64,000 nucleotides of DNA from assembly GCF_036924745.1 (NCBI RefSeq), contig NZ_JAZHSD010000001.1:310001-374000 (forward strand), written 5' to 3'. Below, one piece after another: positions 1-9,326 of the stretch; position 1 is the first letter of the stretch, and each line of letters opens with the position of its first letter. A model generated the notes under the pieces. The model had not been told where the DNA came from. It saw only the letters and a program-made list of their open reading frames with translations, and did not search any database. The translations under genes were made by a program, and so were the position numbers. Source of the stretch: Bradyrhizobium sp. AZCC 1693. GTDB taxonomy: Bacteria > Pseudomonadota > Alphaproteobacteria > Rhizobiales > Xanthobacteraceae.

Positions 1-857
1 TCCGGCGCATTGGCTCTGCCCGGCGCGTTGTGATCGTCGGCGCCCATCACGAACAGCGTCGGCTGCGTGATCAGCGGAATCTCGTGCACGACAGGCTCGC
101 GGTAGATCATCTGCGCCGAGCTGACGAAGGCGCGCAGCCAGCGCTGATATTCGGCGCTGCCCTTGATGTTGAAACGCGCGTCGATGAACGGCGTAACCTG
201 TTCGGGCGGCAGTTTTAGCGCGTAATTGGTCTCCAACTGCTTGCGATAGCCGTCTGCCGTGAGCTTGTCCTCGTTCTCCAAGATCTTCTCGGTCGGCGTC
301 GGCGGCACGTAAAGCCGATAATCCTCCAGCCCGATCGGCGCGGTCAGCACCAGATGCGCGATCCGGTCCGGCCAGGCGCGCGCGATCCGGACGCCGAGCA
401 TGCCGCCGAGCGAATGCGCCACGATGTCGGCCCTGGCGATCTGCAGATGATCGAGGAGTGCGATCGTGTTGCGCGCCAGCGTATCGAAATGCAGGTCGCC
501 TTGCGGCTTGGAGGATTTGCCGAAGCCGATCTGGTCCGGCACCACCACGCGATAACCGGCCTCGCTCAGCGTCTTGATCACCGGCGCCCAGTAGCTCGAT
601 GGGAAATTGCGGCCATGCAGCAGCACCGCGGTGCGCCCGTTCGGCTGTGCCGGAGCTACGTCCATATAGGCCATCCGCACCTGTTCGCCGTCGTTCACGA
701 GCGGCAGCAGATGGACGGGGTAGGGATAGGCAAAGCCCTCGAGCGCAATGCCGTAGGGCTCGCGTTGAGCGGGCCGTTCAGTTTCCGCCGCGGCCGCAGA
801 CAACAACGGCGTCGCCGCCAAGGCGACTGCTATCGCACCGACGCACATCCGTCGCAT
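1..857 (-). CDS. Secreted alpha/beta-fold hydrolase, 3' end outside window
   Basis: Reading the minus strand from the ATG at 857 gives about 285 codons with no stop before the window edge, so the C-terminus is missing. Residues 1-25 form a signal peptide (positively charged start, Ala/Leu-rich core), so the enzyme is probably periplasmic. The alpha/beta hydrolase signature is clear: LLHGRNF near residue 80 (oxyanion region), the nucleophile elbow AHSLGG with Ser150, and GADDH near residue 277, where the catalytic Asp is expected. Such proteins hydrolyse small esters, amides or haloalkane-like substrates; the substrate cannot be read from sequence. It stands alone, transcribed away from the ArsR gene. 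Confidence 0.85.
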   Translation of the reverse strand, partial: MRRMCVGAIAVALAATPLLSAAAAETERPAQREPYGIALEGFAYPYPVHLLPLVNDGEQVRMAYMDVAPAQPNGRTAVLLHGRNFPSSYWAPVIKTLSEAGYRVVVPDQIGFGKSSKPQGDLHFDTLARNTIALLDHLQIARADIVAHSLGGMLGVRIARAWPDRIAHLVLTAPIGLEDYRLYVPPTPTEKILENEDKLTADGYRKQLETNYALKLPPEQVTPFIDARFNIKGSAEYQRWLRAFVSSAQMIYREPVVHEIPLITQPTLFVMGADDHNAPGRANAP

Positions 858-1045
858 CCCAAAACTCCTGTTCGCAAGGGGCGTATTGATGCCGACATCG
901 CGCGGTGTAAAGACTTTGCATTTCACGTTTTGGCGAGAGCGCCAGTTCGTCCTCATGTGAGGGGGCGCCAACGGGTCCGCGCGTAGCGCGGCCCCGACGA
1001 CAGGCTCCGCGCCGTCTCCGGACGATGCTTCTTCGAGAGAGCACA

Positions 1046-1075
1046 TCATGCCCGGCACAAGCCCGGCCATGACGA
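1046..1075. repeat. Half copy of the GTCATGGCCGGGC palindromic repeat
   Basis: The stretch ATGCCCGGCACAAGCCCGGC followed by CATGAC matches one arm of the full palindromic element at 15243-15328, which also contains ATGCCCGGCACAAG. Only one arm is present here. It abuts the 3' end of the ArsR gene. DNA just upstream (about 951-1045) also has the look of a dispersed intergenic repeat but has no second copy in this window. Confidence 0.6.
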
Positions 1076-1083
1076 AAAATGAG

Positions 1084-1782
1084 TCACTCCTGCATGCTTC
1101 CGAACAGCGCCGCGAACCGCTTTTCGCCGGTGCGGGTGAAGTTGACGACGCGGCTGCCCGGCGCAGGATCCCGCGCCGCCCAGTTGAGTTCGGTGAACCG
1201 GTTCATCACGGCGGCACCCAGCGTGCCGGCGAGGTGATGGCGGCGTTCGCTCCAGTCGAGACAGGCCTTGCAGACGGGACGGCGCGGGTGCGCCAGCGCC
1301 TCCGTGTCGATCTGCAGGGCCTCGGCCATGAAGCGCTTGCCTTCGCCGGTGAGTTCGATGTCCTGTTTTGTTTGCCGGACCAGCCGCTGCTTGCGCAGGC
1401 TGTCGAGCATCTGCACGCCGAGATCGCCGGCGAGGTGATCGTAGCAGATCCGCGCCCGCCGCAGCGCCGGCTCCTTCGGTCCCGTGCGCACGCGGGTGTG
1501 GCCGGCACGCTCGGCCAGGCCCGCAAGCCCTTCGAGCACATGGGCGACGTCGGGGCCGGTGAGGCGGTAGTAGCGGTGACGCCCCTGTTTTTCCGGCTCG
1601 ATCAGGCCGCCTGCCTCGAGTTTCGCCAAGTGCGAACTCGCGGTCTGCGGCGTGATGCCGGCCTGATGCGCCAGCTCGCTCGCGGTCAGCGCGCGGCCGG
1701 TCATCAGCGCGGTCAACATATTGGAGCGCGCGGGATCGCCGACCAGAGAGGCGATCATGGCGATATCGGGGCCTGCTTTCAT
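1084..1782 (-). CDS. ArsR-family winged-helix transcriptional regulator
   Basis: A 232-residue protein. Residues about 5-75 form a winged-helix DNA-binding domain of the ArsR type (LVGDPARSNMLTALM, then ASELAHQAGITPQTASSHL as recognition helix, and a wing with KQGRHRYYRL). The long C-terminal part is typical of a subgroup that is larger than metal-sensing ArsR (about 100 residues). There is no CxC metal motif in the recognition helix, so metal sensing is not indicated. A cluster CKACLDW lies near residue 190. It is divergent from the NIPSNAP gene across a palindromic repeat, so it may control that gene and the downstream PEP-mutase-family gene; this is inferred from position only. Confidence 0.85.
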   Translation of the reverse strand: MKAGPDIAMIASLVGDPARSNMLTALMTGRALTASELAHQAGITPQTASSHLAKLEAGGLIEPEKQGRHRYYRLTGPDVAHVLEGLAGLAERAGHTRVRTGPKEPALRRARICYDHLAGDLGVQMLDSLRKQRLVRQTKQDIELTGEGKRFMAEALQIDTEALAHPRRPVCKACLDWSERRHHLAGTLGAAVMNRFTELNWAARDPAPGSRVVNFTRTGEKRFAALFGSMQE

Positions 1783-1849
1783 AGTTCGATGATAGCCGAA
1801 GCATCATCGACAATCAAGCGGGTATGCTCCGAACTGCGACACAGGCTCC

Positions 1850-1931
1850 GTCATTGCGAGGAGCGAAGCGACGAAGCAATCCATTCCTCCGCTCGTGGAG
1901 GCATGGATTGCTTCGCTTCGCTCGCAATGAC
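1850..1931. repeat. Palindromic intergenic repeat (GTCATTGCGAG type)
   Basis: The left arm starts GTCATTGCGAGGAGCGAAGC and the right arm ends with the matching inverted sequence GCTTCGCTCGCAATGAC, giving a long imperfect hairpin in the divergent region between the ArsR and NIPSNAP genes. It resembles the rhizobial palindromic intergenic elements; the family assignment is from general knowledge. Confidence 0.8.
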
Positions 1932-1955
1932 GGCCAAGGAAGCACAGGAGCCCCC

Positions 1956-2264
1956 ATGACCATCACCGTTTTCATCCGCTACCAGCTCGATCCGTTCAAG
2001 CGCGCGCTGTTCGAGCAGTACTCAAAAAACTGGCTCACCATCATCCCGAAATGCGGCGGCGACCTGCTCGGCTACTGGATGCCGCATGAGGGCACCAACA
2101 ACATCGCGTTTGCGCTGATCTCGTTCGAGAATCTCGCGGCTTACGAAAGCTACCGGGCGCGGCTGCGCGCCGACAGCGAGGGTATGGCCAATTTCAATTT
2201 CGCCGAGGAGAACAAGTTCATCCTCGCCGAAGAGCGGACCTTCCTGCGCAAGGTCGTGGCGTGA
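1956..2264 (+). CDS. NIPSNAP-family protein
   Basis: A 102-residue single-domain alpha/beta dimeric-barrel (ferredoxin-like) protein of the NIPSNAP type. It starts [13 protein letters not shown] and contains the family pattern in which an N-terminal strand is followed by a helix with FEQYSKNW, then [11 protein letters not shown] and the repeated aromatic/charged helix. I chose the ATG at 1956 because the upstream in-frame extension would run through the palindromic repeat and because an AGGAG sequence sits just before this ATG. Function of bacterial NIPSNAPs is poorly known. It lies 68 bp upstream of the next gene and may share its transcript. Confidence 0.85.
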   Translation: MTITVFIRYQLDPFKRALFEQYSKNWLTIIPKCGGDLLGYWMPHEGTNNIAFALISFENLAAYESYRARLRADSEGMANFNFAEENKFILAEERTFLRKVVA

Positions 2265-2332
2265 GGCGTCTGGCAGAACGGGCGTCGCGCACCTATCTAC
2301 GCGGCGCCAACAAACATTGAGGGGAGCTATCA

Positions 2333-3145
2333 ATGCTGACACCTGCTGACAAGCGCGCCGCGTTCAGGAAATTGCACGAGAGCGGATGCTTTATCATCCC
2401 CAATCCCTTCGATGTCGGCAGCGCGGTAGCCTTGCAGCATCTCGGCTTCAAGGCGCTGGCTTCCACCAGCGCAGGCTTTGCCTGGACGATTGGGAAAGCC
2501 GACAACCGCGTCACTGTCGATGATGTCTGCACCCATCTCGCCGCGATCTGCGCGGCGGTCGATATCCCCGTCAATGCCGATTTCGAGGACGGCTTTGCGC
2601 ACGAGCCGGACAAGGTCGGCGTCAATGTCGCGCGCGCCGTGAAGACCGGCGTTGCCGGCCTTTCGATTGAGGATTTTACCGGGGACAACGCAAAACCGCT
2701 GTTCGAGCGTGCGTTGGCGGTCGACCGCATCCGGGCGGCGCGAAAAGCCATCGATGCCGACAACAGCGGCGTCCTGCTCACCGGCCGCTGCGAGGCGTTT
2801 TTGCGCGGGCAGAAGGATCTGACGCTCGTGATCGACCGGCTCACCGCCTATGCCGAGGCCGGCGCCGATTGCCTCTACGCGCCCGGCATCTCAACGCCGG
2901 ACGAGATTTCGGCGGTCGTGAAGGCGGTGCATCCAAAACCCGTCAATCTGCTGGTCGGCGCATCCGGCCCGTCGCTGAAGGCGGCTTCCGATCTCGGCGT
3001 GCGCCGCATCAGCGTCGGCGGCGCGCTGGCGCGGATGGCATGGACCGGCTTCATGAAGGCGTCGAAGGAGATGGCGGAGCAGGGGACGTTCAAGGAGTTT
3101 GCGAACGGCTATCCCGGCGGCGAACTCAACAAGATGTTCAGCTAA
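2333..3145 (+). CDS. Isocitrate lyase/PEP mutase family enzyme
   Basis: A 270-residue TIM-barrel protein of the ICL/PEPM superfamily. The conserved metal-binding segment NADFEDGFA is at residues 81-89 and the substrate/phosphate region PNPFDVGSA at 23-31. The isocitrate-lyase KKCGH loop is replaced by TGRCEAFL, so true isocitrate lyase activity is unlikely; oxaloacetate decarboxylase, 2-methylisocitrate-like lyase or PEP phosphonomutase-type C-C or P-C chemistry is more plausible. GGGAGC serves as ribosome binding site. It follows the NIPSNAP gene on the same strand and is followed by a terminator belonging to the convergent gene. Confidence 0.85.
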   Translation: MLTPADKRAAFRKLHESGCFIIPNPFDVGSAVALQHLGFKALASTSAGFAWTIGKADNRVTVDDVCTHLAAICAAVDIPVNADFEDGFAHEPDKVGVNVARAVKTGVAGLSIEDFTGDNAKPLFERALAVDRIRAARKAIDADNSGVLLTGRCEAFLRGQKDLTLVIDRLTAYAEAGADCLYAPGISTPDEISAVVKAVHPKPVNLLVGASGPSLKAASDLGVRRISVGGALARMAWTGFMKASKEMAEQGTFKEFANGYPGGELNKMFS

Positions 3146-3170
3146 CTAAGCCCCAAATTTACTTGGCCAC

Positions 3171-3200
3171 AAAAAAGCAGCGGGCCGATCGGCCCGCTGC
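3171..3200 (-). terminator. Intrinsic terminator of the 3223-3660 gene
   Basis: A 24-bp perfect palindrome (GCAGCGGGCCGA and its complement, 3177-3200) is followed on the minus strand by six T residues (AAAAAA at 3171-3176 on the plus strand). It lies directly after the stop of the minus-strand gene and also separates it from the convergent PEP-mutase-family gene. Confidence 0.85.
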
Positions 3201-3222
3201 GCGACGTTTCGGATGATAACCG

Positions 3223-3660
3223 TTACTGCTTGCTGGCCGGCGCGTTGTCGGCTGGCGGCGTGGTCGCCTTGTTCATGTCCGTGCTCGACTCAGTCGGAGC
3301 CGCCGGGCGGCTGGTCGCCGCGCCTGTGGTCGTGCCCGGCTGGTTGTTGCTGCGAGGCGTTACGTCACGCATGCCTGGAGGCGCCGCCGGGTTGGCCGGC
3401 TGCGTCTGTGCGGTCTGGTTCGGTGGCGAGGTGCCTGCCTGGTTTACGGTCGTATTGTTGAGGCCATAGAACAGGGCGCCCAGCACGACTGCGATGGCAA
3501 CGGCGAACATCGCGACCTTGGTGCCGCTCGGAGCGCCTTCGCCGAGCGCGGGATCGGGCTGCAACTCATTGTCCAGACTGTTGAGGCGGGCCTGATGACG
3601 GATTTCCTCATCGCTCAGGCCGGCGCGGTAGGGATCGTTCGGATTGGGTTGGTATGCCAT
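3223..3660 (-). CDS. Small single-span membrane protein with Pro/Thr-rich tail
   Basis: A 145-residue protein I do not recognise by function. Residues 1-45 are hydrophilic (starts MAYQPNPNDPYRAGLSDEEI), residues about 47-66 form one hydrophobic transmembrane segment (VAMFAVAIAVVLGALFYGL), and the rest is a low-complexity Pro/Ala/Thr/Gln-rich tail, probably periplasmic. Similar short proteins occur widely as hypothetical proteins in Bradyrhizobium-like genomes (general knowledge). It is a single-gene transcript ending in the terminator at 3171-3200. Confidence 0.8.
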   Translation of the reverse strand: MAYQPNPNDPYRAGLSDEEIRHQARLNSLDNELQPDPALGEGAPSGTKVAMFAVAIAVVLGALFYGLNNTTVNQAGTSPPNQTAQTQPANPAAPPGMRDVTPRSNNQPGTTTGAATSRPAAPTESSTDMNKATTPPADNAPASKQ

Positions 3661-3844
3661 GAATGGGTTCCTCCGTTAGCATCCCACAGTTAACCGGCAA
3701 GACAATGGCTGGCGTGACCGGATGTTCCGCACCAACGTTGCAACCCCGTAATGTTGGAACCGGTGATTCCACCCAGTTCCCAATGTGAGGTTTGCACGTG
3801 GCGCTGACCGCGCAGGCGATGACCGCAGCACTTGCGGCGCCGCG

Positions 3845-5059
3845 CTATCTTGGCCGGCGCGCTTTCGCGACCTGATCCGCCGTCACCAGCGGCGCCGCAT
3901 TGCCCCAGGCATTGCGAATATAGTTCGTCACGTCCGCGATTTGCTGGTCGGTCATTTTCGCGGCATAGGCCGGCATCGATCCCTTGTTGGGCGCGCGCGG
4001 CGTCGTCACGGTCTCGGCGCCGTCGAGGATGACGCGCAGCGTGCTCAACGCGTTGGCCGATTGCAGGTTGGCGTTGCCGGGCAGCGGCGGGTAGATCCGC
4101 GGCGCACCTGATCCATCCTCTTCGTGGCAGGCGATGCAGGCGCCATTGTAGAGCTTTTCGCCCGCGGCCATTTGCGCCGGCGAGGGCGGGGTGACCTTCG
4201 GCTCGGGCGTGCCGGTCGGGAGGCCTTTCAGGTAGACCGCGATGGCGCGGATATCCGCATCGCTCATCTTCGAGGTCGAGTTGACCACGACCTCCGACAT
4301 CAGCTCGCCGGCGTGGCTCCTGGCGTTGCGGCCGCTCTGCAGATACTCCGTGATGTCTTCCACGCTCCAGGATTTCAGGCCACTGCGCTCAGCGCCGTCC
4401 AGCCGCGGCGCGAACATGCCCGTGACCCGCCCGCCGCCATACTTCTGGCCGCGTCTGTCGGCGCCAAACATGTTCTTCGGCGTGTGGCAGGCGCCGCAAT
4501 GCGCGACACCCTCGACCAGGTAGCGCCCGCGATTCCATTCGGCGCTCTTTTGCTGGTCGGGCATCAAAATGCCGGGCTTGAAGAACAGCCAGTTCCAGCC
4601 GCGCATCACGACGCGATAATTGAATGGCCAGCGCAGCTCGGGCGCGCGCGGCGTATTGCTCACCGGCGTCAGCGTCGCCAGATAGGCGCGGATGGCGAGA
4701 ATGTCCTGGCGCGTCAGTTTGGTGAAATTCGGATAGGGGAAGGCCGGGTAATAGCGCGAGCCGTCGCGCGCCACGCCGAAGCGCAGCGCCCGGTAGAATT
4801 CGTCATCGCTCCAGGCGCCCAAGCCCGTCTCGCGGTCCGGCGTCAGGTTGGGCGAGTAGATGCCGCCGAAGGGGGTGTCGATCCGCTTGCCCCCGGCGAA
4901 CGGTTTTGCGGGATCGGCGGTGTGGCAGCTTGCGCAGTCGCCGGCATCCGTCAGCGCCTTGCCGCGCGCGATGTCCTCAGGCGTCGGCTCGGATTGGGCA
5001 TGCCCTTCGCTAACGGCGAACGCAGTGCACAAAAGCGTCCCAGCGAGAATCGCCCGCAT
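3845..5059 (-). CDS. Tri-haem cytochrome c (alcohol/aldehyde dehydrogenase subunit type)
   Basis: A 404-residue exported protein with three c-type haem attachment motifs: CASCH (42-46), CGACH (188-192) and CIACH (308-312). The spacing of three cytochrome c domains matches the cytochrome subunit of membrane-bound alcohol, aldehyde or gluconate dehydrogenases, which passes electrons to quinone or oxidase. Residues 1-22 are a signal peptide ending near GHAQ, which fixes the start at 5059; the longer frame up to 5197 adds 46 residues without signal-peptide character. No dehydrogenase large subunit lies next to it, so its partner must be encoded elsewhere. Confidence 0.88.
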   Translation of the reverse strand: MRAILAGTLLCTAFAVSEGHAQSEPTPEDIARGKALTDAGDCASCHTADPAKPFAGGKRIDTPFGGIYSPNLTPDRETGLGAWSDDEFYRALRFGVARDGSRYYPAFPYPNFTKLTRQDILAIRAYLATLTPVSNTPRAPELRWPFNYRVVMRGWNWLFFKPGILMPDQQKSAEWNRGRYLVEGVAHCGACHTPKNMFGADRRGQKYGGGRVTGMFAPRLDGAERSGLKSWSVEDITEYLQSGRNARSHAGELMSEVVVNSTSKMSDADIRAIAVYLKGLPTGTPEPKVTPPSPAQMAAGEKLYNGACIACHEEDGSGAPRIYPPLPGNANLQSANALSTLRVILDGAETVTTPRAPNKGSMPAYAAKMTDQQIADVTNYIRNAWGNAAPLVTADQVAKARRPR

Positions 5060-5348
5060 GATCCGATGTCGTCCCTGCACCCTTTGGCCTCCTGTGTCGT
5101 TATAGCGCGAAAGCGCGGCGAACGGGGACGTCATGCCATTTCGCGCCGAGGCTTCCGGACGACACAAACCGAAATGCGCTGCCGTTATTCCCGGCACGAA
5201 ATTGCGATTTTTGAAAGCGGGGCTTGAGGGCCGAGATTTGTAGTGCGTGGGCGGAAAAATCCGACATAGACTGGTTCTAATGAGTTCAGATGACTAGCTA
5301 AAAGCAGTCGTTCCGATCAAGGCTCCACCGGCGGCGAAGAGGGCTTCA

Positions 5349-8300
5349 ATGGGAATTAACCAAGGTCCGATCAGTCTCGATCAGAAATACACCCAAGGGA
5401 CAGGCCACATCTTCCTGACCGGCATCCAGGCGCTGGTCCGCCTGCCGATGGCGCAGATCCGCCGCGACCGCGCCGCAGGGCTGAACACCGCGGGCTTTAT
5501 CTCCGGCTACCGCGGCTCACCGCTCGGCGGCTACGACCAGCAGCTCTTCGCCGCCCGAAAACACCTCGACCAGTACAACATCAAGTTCCAACCCGGCGTG
5601 AACGAGGACCTCGCGGCCACCGCGATCTGGGGCTCGCAGCAGCTCAACCTCTCGCCCGGCGCCAAATATGATGGCGTGGTCGGCATCTGGTACGGCAAGG
5701 GCCCCGGCGTCGACCGCTGCGGCGACGTCTTCAGGCACGGGAATACGGCCGGCTCGGCCAAGAACGGCGGCGTGCTCGTCCTCGCCGGCGACGACCACGG
5801 CGCAAAGTCCTCCACCGTCCCGCATCAGTCGGACCACGCCTTCATCTCCGCGCTGATGCCTTATCTTTATCCCTCCAGCATCCATGAAATGATTGAGATG
5901 GGCTTGCTGGGTATCGCAATGTCGCGCTACTCCGGCTGCTGGGTCGGCATGAAAGTGATCACCGAGACGGTGGAAACCACCGCCGAGATCGACCTCAGCG
6001 ACGAGATGACGCCGTTCGCGATCCCGACCGATTTCGAGATGCCGCCCGGCGGGCTCAATCTGCGCTGGCCGGACGATCGCTATGCACAGGACCTGCGCCT
6101 TCAGGACTACAAGGGCTATGCGGCGATTGCCTTTGCCCGCGCCAACAAGATCAACCGCATCACCATGGATTCGCCGAACGCTCGTTACGGCATCATGGCG
6201 TCGGGCAAAAGCTACGAAGATATCCGTCAGGCGCTGCGTGAGTTGGGGATCACCGAGGAGGTCGCCGCCAAGATCGGGCTTCGGCTTTACAAGATCGGCA
6301 TGCCCTGGCCGCTGGAGCCGGAAGGCGTTCGCAATTTCGCCGTCGGCCTCGAGGAAATCTTCATCATCGAAGAGCGCCGCGAGATTGTCGAAAATCAAGT
6401 GAAGCAGGAACTGTTCAACTGGCGCGACGACGTCCGCCCCCGCATCGTCGGAAAGATGGACGATCACGACAAGCGATTCCTGACATTCGCCGCCGAGCTT
6501 TCCGTCGCCTCGCTTGCGAGTTCGCTGACCGAGCGGCTGCTTCGACTTAATCTCAACCCCGAAATCGCCGCGATGCTCCGCGCCAAGGCCGACTGGTTCA
6601 ACGGCCGGCAGGCAACCCAGATGCAGGCGGTCGCCCCCGTTACCCGCACGCCGTATTTCTGTTCGGGCTGCCCGCACAACACCTCGACCAAGGTGCCGGA
6701 GGGCAGCCGCGCCTTCGCCGGCATCGGCTGCCACTTCATGGCGCTGTGGATGGACCGCTCGACCGAGACCTACACCCACATGGGAGGCGAGGGCGTGCCG
6801 TGGGTCGGCGTCGCACCCTTCACCAAGGAAGAGCACGTGTTCGCCAATCTCGGCGACGGCACTTATTTCCATTCCGGCAGCCTCGCGATCCGTCAGGCGA
6901 TCGCCTCGGGCGCCAACATCACCTACAAGCTCCTCTACAACGATGCGACCGCGATGACCGGCGGCCAGCATGTCGACGGCGAATTGTCGCCGCAGCAGAT
7001 CACCTTCCAGCTTCATTCTGAAGGCATCCGCAACATCTATCTCGTCTCTGAAAATCCGGACGCCTATCCGGCGTCCGACATCGCGCCCGGCGTCAAGGTC
7101 GCGCATCGCGACGAACTCGACGCGGTCCAGAAGACCTGCCGCACGCTGAAGGGCACTTCGGCGATCGTGTTCGTGCAGACCTGCGCCGCCGAAAAACGCC
7201 GCCGCCGCAAGCGTGGCCTGATGGAAGATCCTGCGCGCCGCGTCATGATCAATCCGGCCGTGTGCGAAGGCTGCGGCGATTGCTCGGTGCAGTCGAACTG
7301 CATTTCGGTGGAGCCGCTGGAGACCGAGATGGGCCGCAAGCGCACCATCAACCAGTCGACCTGCAACAAGGACTATTCGTGTCTGAAGGGCTTTTGCCCC
7401 TCCTTCGTTACCATCGACGGCGGCAAGCCGCGCCGCCGCGCGCCGGCTAACCTTGGCGACACCGGCCTCGGCGACATCGGCGATCTGCCCGAGCCGTCCT
7501 CGTTCCCCTCGCTGCAGCGGCCCTACAATATCGCGGTCGGCGGCGTCGGCGGCACCGGCGTGCTGACGATCGGCGCGCTGCTCGGCATGGCCGCGCATAT
7601 CGAGGGCAAGGCCAGCATGATCCTCGACATGTCCGGCCTCGCGCAAAAAGGCGGCGCGGTGCTCAGCCATGTGCGTCTGTCAGAACATACCGCCGACGTC
7701 ACCTGTTCGCGGATCGTCACCGGCACCGCCGATCTCGTGATGGCTGCCGACGAGGTAGTGGCGGCCGCCAAGGACACCATCACGCTTTGCGAAGCCAGCC
7801 GCACCGTCGGCGTCATCAACACCCACGTCATTCCGACCGCCGATTTCATCCTCAACCGCGATTTCAATTTCCAGAGCCGCAAGGTCAACCACGTGCTGGA
7901 GACCGAGCTGCGCAAGGACTCTTCTTTCTACGACTTCACCAAGCCCGCCGAAGCGCTGCTTGGCGATTCAATCGCCACCAACATCATGATGCTGGGGTAC
8001 GCCTACCAGAAGGGCCTGCTGCCGCTGTCGGCAAAGGCGATTCTGCAGGCGATCGAGGTCAACGGCGTCTCGATCAAGATGAACACGCAGGCCTTCCAGC
8101 TCGGCCGTCTCGCCGCCGCCGATCCGGCGCGGCTTGAGGCCATGATGAAAGGCCAGGACGAGGTCGTTACGCCGAAGACGCTGGATGCGATGTCGCTCGA
8201 CGAGGTCATTGCCCACCGCAGCGCGCACCTCGCCGAATACCAAAATGCTGCGCTCGCCGAGCGCTATCGCGGTCTCGTGAAGCGAGTCCGTGACGCCGCC

Positions 8301-8855
8301 ACCGATGGCGGCTATGGCGATCCGTTGCCGCGCGCGGTCGCGATCAATTACGCCAAACTGCTTGCTTACAAGGACGAATACGAAGTCGCACGGTTGTTCA
8401 CCGACGGCCGCTTCGAAAAGCAGCTCCGCGACCAGTTCGAAGGCGACTTCAAGTTCAACTTCAATCTGGCGCCGCCCATTCTCGGCGGCGGCCTCGACGC
8501 ACTCGGCCGCCCGAAGAAGCGCGCATTCGGCGCCTGGATGTTGCCGGTATTCCGGACATTGGCAAAACTGCGCTTCCTGCGCGGCACGCCGTTCGACATC
8601 TTCGGCTACAGCCCCGACCGCAAGCTCGAGCGCGACCTGATCGTGGCTTACGAAAAGGACGTCGCCACCGTGCTCGGCCTGCTGTCGCCGGTCACGCACG
8701 ACATCGCGGTCGAGATTCTGTCATTGCCCGACCGCATCCGCGGCTACGGCCCGGTCAAGGAGAAGGCGGTGCACGACGCCAAGGCGCGCTACACCCAACT
8801 CGCCGCAGACCTCGTCAACCCGCCACCGGCACCGCGGCAGTTGGCGGCGGAGTAG
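5349..8855 (+). CDS. Indolepyruvate ferredoxin oxidoreductase family protein (fused)
   Basis: An 1168-residue thiamine-diphosphate enzyme. The N-terminal third has the pyruvate:ferredoxin-oxidoreductase pyrimidine-binding fold (SGYRGSPLGGYD near residue 54, VNEDLAATA near 84). A Cys motif FCSGCPHNTS lies near 434, followed by the diphosphate-binding segment (NLGDGTYFHSG). Near 637 a ferredoxin-like cluster VCEGCGDCSVQSNC suggests a 4Fe-4S site. From about 730 (GGVGGTGVLTIGALLGMAAH) it carries the gamma/IorB-like domain. It is thus the large fused form found in aerobic proteobacteria, converting aryl-pyruvates (or other branched or aromatic 2-oxo acids) to acyl-CoA in amino-acid breakdown. It stands alone in a single-gene unit. 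Confidence 0.92.
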   Translation: MGINQGPISLDQKYTQGTGHIFLTGIQALVRLPMAQIRRDRAAGLNTAGFISGYRGSPLGGYDQQLFAARKHLDQYNIKFQPGVNEDLAATAIWGSQQLNLSPGAKYDGVVGIWYGKGPGVDRCGDVFRHGNTAGSAKNGGVLVLAGDDHGAKSSTVPHQSDHAFISALMPYLYPSSIHEMIEMGLLGIAMSRYSGCWVGMKVITETVETTAEIDLSDEMTPFAIPTDFEMPPGGLNLRWPDDRYAQDLRLQDYKGYAAIAFARANKINRITMDSPNARYGIMASGKSYEDIRQALRELGITEEVAAKIGLRLYKIGMPWPLEPEGVRNFAVGLEEIFIIEERREIVENQVKQELFNWRDDVRPRIVGKMDDHDKRFLTFAAELSVASLASSLTERLLRLNLNPEIAAMLRAKADWFNGRQATQMQAVAPVTRTPYFCSGCPHNTSTKVPEGSRAFAGIGCHFMALWMDRSTETYTHMGGEGVPWVGVAPFTKEEHVFANLGDGTYFHSGSLAIRQAIASGANITYKLLYNDATAMTGGQHVDGELSPQQITFQLHSEGIRNIYLVSENPDAYPASDIAPGVKVAHRDELDAVQKTCRTLKGTSAIVFVQTCAAEKRRRRKRGLMEDPARRVMINPAVCEGCGDCSVQSNCISVEPLETEMGRKRTINQSTCNKDYSCLKGFCPSFVTIDGGKPRRRAPANLGDTGLGDIGDLPEPSSFPSLQRPYNIAVGGVGGTGVLTIGALLGMAAHIEGKASMILDMSGLAQKGGAVLSHVRLSEHTADVTCSRIVTGTADLVMAADEVVAAAKDTITLCEASRTVGVINTHVIPTADFILNRDFNFQSRKVNHVLETELRKDSSFYDFTKPAEALLGDSIATNIMMLGYAYQKGLLPLSAKAILQAIEVNGVSIKMNTQAFQLGRLAAADPARLEAMMKGQDEVVTPKTLDAMSLDEVIAHRSAHLAEYQNAALAERYRGLVKRVRDAATDGGYGDPLPRAVAINYAKLLAYKDEYEVARLFTDGRFEKQLRDQFEGDFKFNFNLAPPILGGGLDALGRPKKRAFGAWMLPVFRTLAKLRFLRGTPFDIFGYSPDRKLERDLIVAYEKDVATVLGLLSPVTHDIAVEILSLPDRIRGYGPVKEKAVHDAKARYTQLAADLVNPPPAPRQLAAE

Positions 8856-9326
8856 GGCACCGATCGGGTGGGCAGGCAGGCGCACGGCGCCGCGTCGACG
8901 ATTTTCCTTTGTGATGGTGGGCACACTTTGCTCACCCCTGCGCGCTAACGCAGAACCTATAAGTCCGAAGGAGCGGTCAAATGCTCGCTTCGGTGCACAC
9001 TCCGGATTCAATTCAGATATTGTGCGCGCGTTGCAGGCTCTTTCGGGAGCATGGAAAGAGGATTAAGCTTCACTCGGTAAGCGCCAGAGACGTGCCGAAA
9101 TCCTGTGATTGAGGGCGACGTCGGTGGCTTCAGCAGCAAGCATTGCGCATTCATTCAAAACCGGTTGCAGGCGCGATTTGTAGCGCGTTCGGACCGGCGT
9201 GGTTGATCTGCGCGCTTTGCAGGCGCAGGGGCAACAAACCGAAACTGGATAACGAGGAGGGACGGAGAGGCATCTGATCACTCAAGCTTACGGACGATCA
9301 CTCGCAAGGCCTAAAGGAGACTCACG
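8856..9326. other. Intergenic region without recognisable gene
   Basis: About 470 bp with no ORF of convincing composition, no tRNA-like fold and no clear terminator. An AAGGAG-like site just before 9327 is the ribosome binding site of the next gene. A short minus-strand ORF at 9063-9281 lacks any family resemblance and is not called. Confidence 0.5.

Noticed and set aside
5517..7670. Long minus-strand ORF of 717 codons
   Set aside because: It lies wholly opposite the indolepyruvate oxidoreductase gene and is rich in Arg, His, Gly and Ala without family resemblance: a shadow of high GC coding.
9063..9281. Minus-strand ORF of 72 codons in the gap before the TPR gene
   Set aside because: No ribosome binding site, Arg/Ser-rich composition and no recognisable domain.
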